Assembly: GCF_000833025.1 (NCBI RefSeq)
Contig: NZ_CP010817.1
Location: 1,054,001-1,118,000 of the forward strand
Source of the DNA: Myroides profundi
GTDB lineage: Bacteria; Bacteroidota; Bacteroidia; Flavobacteriales; Flavobacteriaceae
Direction of reading: 5' to 3'
Length of the DNA stretch: 64,000 nucleotides
Position 1 is the stretch's first letter; each line of letters starts with the position of its first letter. The notes beneath the pieces were generated by a model. It had not been told where the DNA came from and ran no database searches. It worked only from the letters and a program-made list of their open reading frames with translations. Made by a program: the position numbers and the translations under genes. Of the stretch, positions 61,792 to 64,000 are shown piece after piece.

Positions 61792-63192
61792 TTATATTAG
61801 TAAACGAAGGTATTCTCCGTTTTTATTCATTAAAGTGAGCTTTATTTTTTGATTTTGATTAATCTGAGAGGCGATATTTTTAATTTGATTGATGTTAGAA
61901 ACTTTGAGATCATTGATAGAAAGGAGAATACTACCGATCAAATCGTCCTCATATTTCGCAAAATCTTTGTCTAATATCTTCGTTATTTTAAACCCGTAGC
62001 TGATGTTTAATTCTTCTTTTTCGGCTGTATCTAGTTCTTGTAATTCTAATCCTCTAAACTCTATTTTGCGAGGTTCATTCTTACCTAGTGTTATAGAAGT
62101 ACTATGTGTATCGTTACCCCTTAGATATTCTATCGCTACTATATCTTTAGGGCGTTTAGTATTAATGATTGAGCGGAGGTCTACAAAGGTCTTAATCTCT
62201 TTATTATTAATCTTAGTGATAATATCTCCATTTTTTAATCCAGCCTGAGCTGCACCAGAGTTCGTTATTATATCTTGAATATAAAAACCAAAAGAAGTAC
62301 TACTAATATTGAGTTCTTTGACGATTTGAGGAGTTAATTCATATCCGGATACTCCTAGTGTAGCGTTCTGTACATTTCCATATTCTAATAAATCTTCAAC
62401 TATCTTACGCGTTACATTAGAAGGCACAGCGAAGGCATATCCTACATAAGCGCCTGTGTTAGAGGAAATCATGGTGTTAATACCGATTAATTCTCCTTTA
62501 GTATTGACTAAGGCACCACCACTATTACCAGGGTTGATAGCAGCATCTGTTTGTATAAAGGATTGAATACTTGTTTTAGATAGATTACGAGCTTTAGCAG
62601 ATACAATACCTGCTGTAACTGTAGAGGTTAAGTTATAAGGATTACCAACAGCGATAACCCATTCTCCTAGTTGAATATTGTCAGAATCTCCAAATACGAT
62701 ATAAGACAATTTCTCTTTTGGTTCTATTTTTAATAGTGCAATATCCATTTCTTTGTCCGTACCGATTAGTCTCGCTTTATACGTTTCATTATTCGAGAGT
62801 GTCACTTCTAATTCAGAAGCATTAGCAATCACGTGGTTATTCGTGACGATATAACCATCTTCAGTAATGATAACACCTGACCCTGTTCCTATCTGAGGTT
62901 TTGGCGAAGGCTTATACCCATAGAATAGTTCCATGATAGGGTTAGAACGAGAAGATACATAACTTAGATTCTTGACGTGTACTACTGTATTTACAGTGTT
63001 TTCAGCAGCTTCAACGAAATCAATAGACGAATTTGGGATGATAGAAGATTTGGTAGTAGAAATTGCAGAGGGCATCTCCTCTAGTTTACTCAGTTCAGTA
63101 TTGTTTTGATTTTCAAAAAAATACTTATAACCAACCAGTGTCATACTACCACTTAATAAACAAATTAAAAAAACACCTAAGATCTTTTTCAT
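61792..63192 (-). CDS. degP: Periplasmic serine protease/chaperone DegP (HtrA) family
   Basis: 466 residues. N-terminal hydrophobic segment (about 5-21) as signal peptide or anchor. Trypsin-like domain with His120 (VTNNHVI), Asp150 (DIALLKI) and Ser224 (NPGNSGGAL); first PDZ at about 270-360 (GFYIQDIITNSGAAQAGLKN), second at about 380-466 (GFKITKILDKDFAKYEDDLI). Degrades or refolds misfolded envelope proteins. Divergent from dapF, 134 bp between the starts. No clear terminator was seen at its end. Confidence 0.94.
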   Translation of the reverse strand: MKKILGVFLICLLSGSMTLVGYKYFFENQNNTELSKLEEMPSAISTTKSSIIPNSSIDFVEAAENTVNTVVHVKNLSYVSSRSNPIMELFYGYKPSPKPQIGTGSGVIITEDGYIVTNNHVIANASELEVTLSNNETYKARLIGTDKEMDIALLKIEPKEKLSYIVFGDSDNIQLGEWVIAVGNPYNLTSTVTAGIVSAKARNLSKTSIQSFIQTDAAINPGNSGGALVNTKGELIGINTMISSNTGAYVGYAFAVPSNVTRKIVEDLLEYGNVQNATLGVSGYELTPQIVKELNISSTSFGFYIQDIITNSGAAQAGLKNGDIITKINNKEIKTFVDLRSIINTKRPKDIVAIEYLRGNDTHSTSITLGKNEPRKIEFRGLELQELDTAEKEELNISYGFKITKILDKDFAKYEDDLIGSILLSINDLKVSNINQIKNIASQINQNQKIKLTLMNKNGEYLRLLI

Positions 63193-63326
63193 ATATAAAT
63201 CTATTAATTAAATAAGACTAAAATTACTAAATAAAAATTTGAACAAAATGATGTTTAACCATCACTTAACACCGTGTTTTAACATACATTATTTGTATTT
63301 TTACCACTTTAAGTAAGATTAGCTAT

Positions 63327-64000
63327 ATGTTGAGATTTTATAAATATCAGGGAACTGGTAACGATTTCGTAATGATAGATAACCGCACTAGTTTTTTTCC
63401 TAAAGAAGATAAGGAATTAGTAGCACATTTATGTCATAGACACTTTGGAATAGGTGGAGACGGTTTGATTTTGTTAGAAGAAGCAGAAGGATATGATTTT
63501 AGAATGGTCTATTATAATGCAGATGGAAGTGAGAGTACTATGTGTGGTAATGGAGGTAGATGTCTAGTAGCCTTTGCGAAACAATTAAAAATAATTAATG
63601 ACAATTGCCGTTTTATAGCTATAGATGGAGAACATACCGCTACCATTAGTAACGAGGGAATAGTATCACTACAGATGATCAATGTGTCTGGGATAGAGAT
63701 AGAGAAGTCATACAGCTTTTTAAATACGGGATCACCTCATCATGTACAGGTAGTGAGAGATTTAGGAAATTATGATGTATTCGGTATAGGGCAAGAGATA
63801 AGAGAGAGCGAATTATATGCACCAGGAGGTACTAATGTAAACTTCGTAGAGCAGGAAGGACCTAATCATTTCAGAATACGCACATTCGAGAGAGGGGTAG
63901 AAGACGAGACGTTATCTTGTGGTACAGGAGCTACTGCTGTAGCTATCTCAATGTATGCTCAGGGGAAGTGTGATCACAATGAAGTGAAGATAGATGTAGA
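63327..64000 (+). CDS. dapF: Diaminopimelate epimerase, N-terminal part (cut by window end)
   Basis: The frame from ATG 63327 (MLRFYKYQGTGNDFVMID) is open to the last base, 224 codons. DapF motifs: QGTGNDFVMIDNR, the first catalytic Cys in STMCGNGGRCLVAF, GSPHHVQVV, and the second catalytic Cys in TLSCGTGATAVAI. It turns LL- into meso-diaminopimelate for peptidoglycan and lysine. Only the last 35 residues or so are missing. Confidence 0.97.
   Translation, partial: MLRFYKYQGTGNDFVMIDNRTSFFPKEDKELVAHLCHRHFGIGGDGLILLEEAEGYDFRMVYYNADGSESTMCGNGGRCLVAFAKQLKIINDNCRFIAIDGEHTATISNEGIVSLQMINVSGIEIEKSYSFLNTGSPHHVQVVRDLGNYDVFGIGQEIRESELYAPGGTNVNFVEQEGPNHFRIRTFERGVEDETLSCGTGATAVAISMYAQGKCDHNEVKIDV

Overview
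The window looks like chromosomal DNA of an AT-rich flavobacterium (Bacteroidota, Flavobacteriaceae; a Myroides-like genus is my guess, not proven). The grounds are: promoter boxes of the Bacteroidota type (TTG, about 20 bp, TAnnTTTG) before ffh, rluF, the toxin gene and both tRNAs; almost no Shine-Dalgarno signals; TonB-dependent receptors with carboxypeptidase-like N-terminal domains; a DUF4374 lipoprotein; a long-form GAPDH; and a cysteine-free zinc-ribbon homologue of the kind I associate with flavobacteria.

Layout. 1-4.0 kb: tail of an outer-membrane receptor, a secreted serine hydrolase, ffh and folD. 4.1-11.5 kb: an accessory stretch with three small secreted proteins that resemble the end of a TonB plug domain, a 54-bp tandem repeat array, a sulfide:quinone oxidoreductase-like enzyme behind a CRP/FNR-like palindrome, a SUKH-like protein, a HigBA-type toxin-antitoxin pair, a VOC protein, a propeller-like protein and a secreted hydrolase. 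11.5-17.3 kb: a frameshifted erythromycin-esterase-like gene, a short DUF805 protein, a PhyH dioxygenase and a membrane-anchored MutS-like ATPase. 17.3-23.3 kb: a repeat-rich spacer, then punA/lpxK, the NIF3-like/zinc-ribbon-like pair, a hydrolase and rluF. 23.5-28.7 kb: a receptor plus DUF4374 lipoprotein pair (XusAB-like iron-siderophore uptake) and a regulator reduced to its AraC domain. 28.8-35.7 kb: tRNA-Pro, trxB, an orphan ABC ATPase, an S9 peptidase, and a KAS III/fatty-acid hydroxylase pair. 35.7-41.9 kb: three paralogous endonuclease I lipoproteins around tRNA-Met and a DedA protein, then an RsmB/NOP-type RNA methyltransferase. 42-45 kb: a sigma factor/anti-sigma/CpxP-like stress operon, a HAD phosphatase and a TPR membrane protein. 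45.1-47.1 kb: a complete IS3-family element that has beheaded a pentapeptide-repeat-like gene. 47.4-64 kb: prfC, two SurA-type chaperone genes, two different aconitases with an OsmC protein between them, uraA, a TlpA-like thioredoxin, long-form gap, a DegP-type protease and the start of dapF.

Most genes are separated by clear intrinsic terminators, several shared by convergent genes. The most unusual items are the 54-bp array whose hairpin arms co-vary, an array of 11-bp repeats on both strands at 17.3 kb, a MITE-like element with a second core copy 3.8 kb away, the family of plug-like mini-proteins, the three-gene nuclease cluster, a terminator/anti-terminator-like leader before acnB, and the single-base frameshift in the esterase gene.
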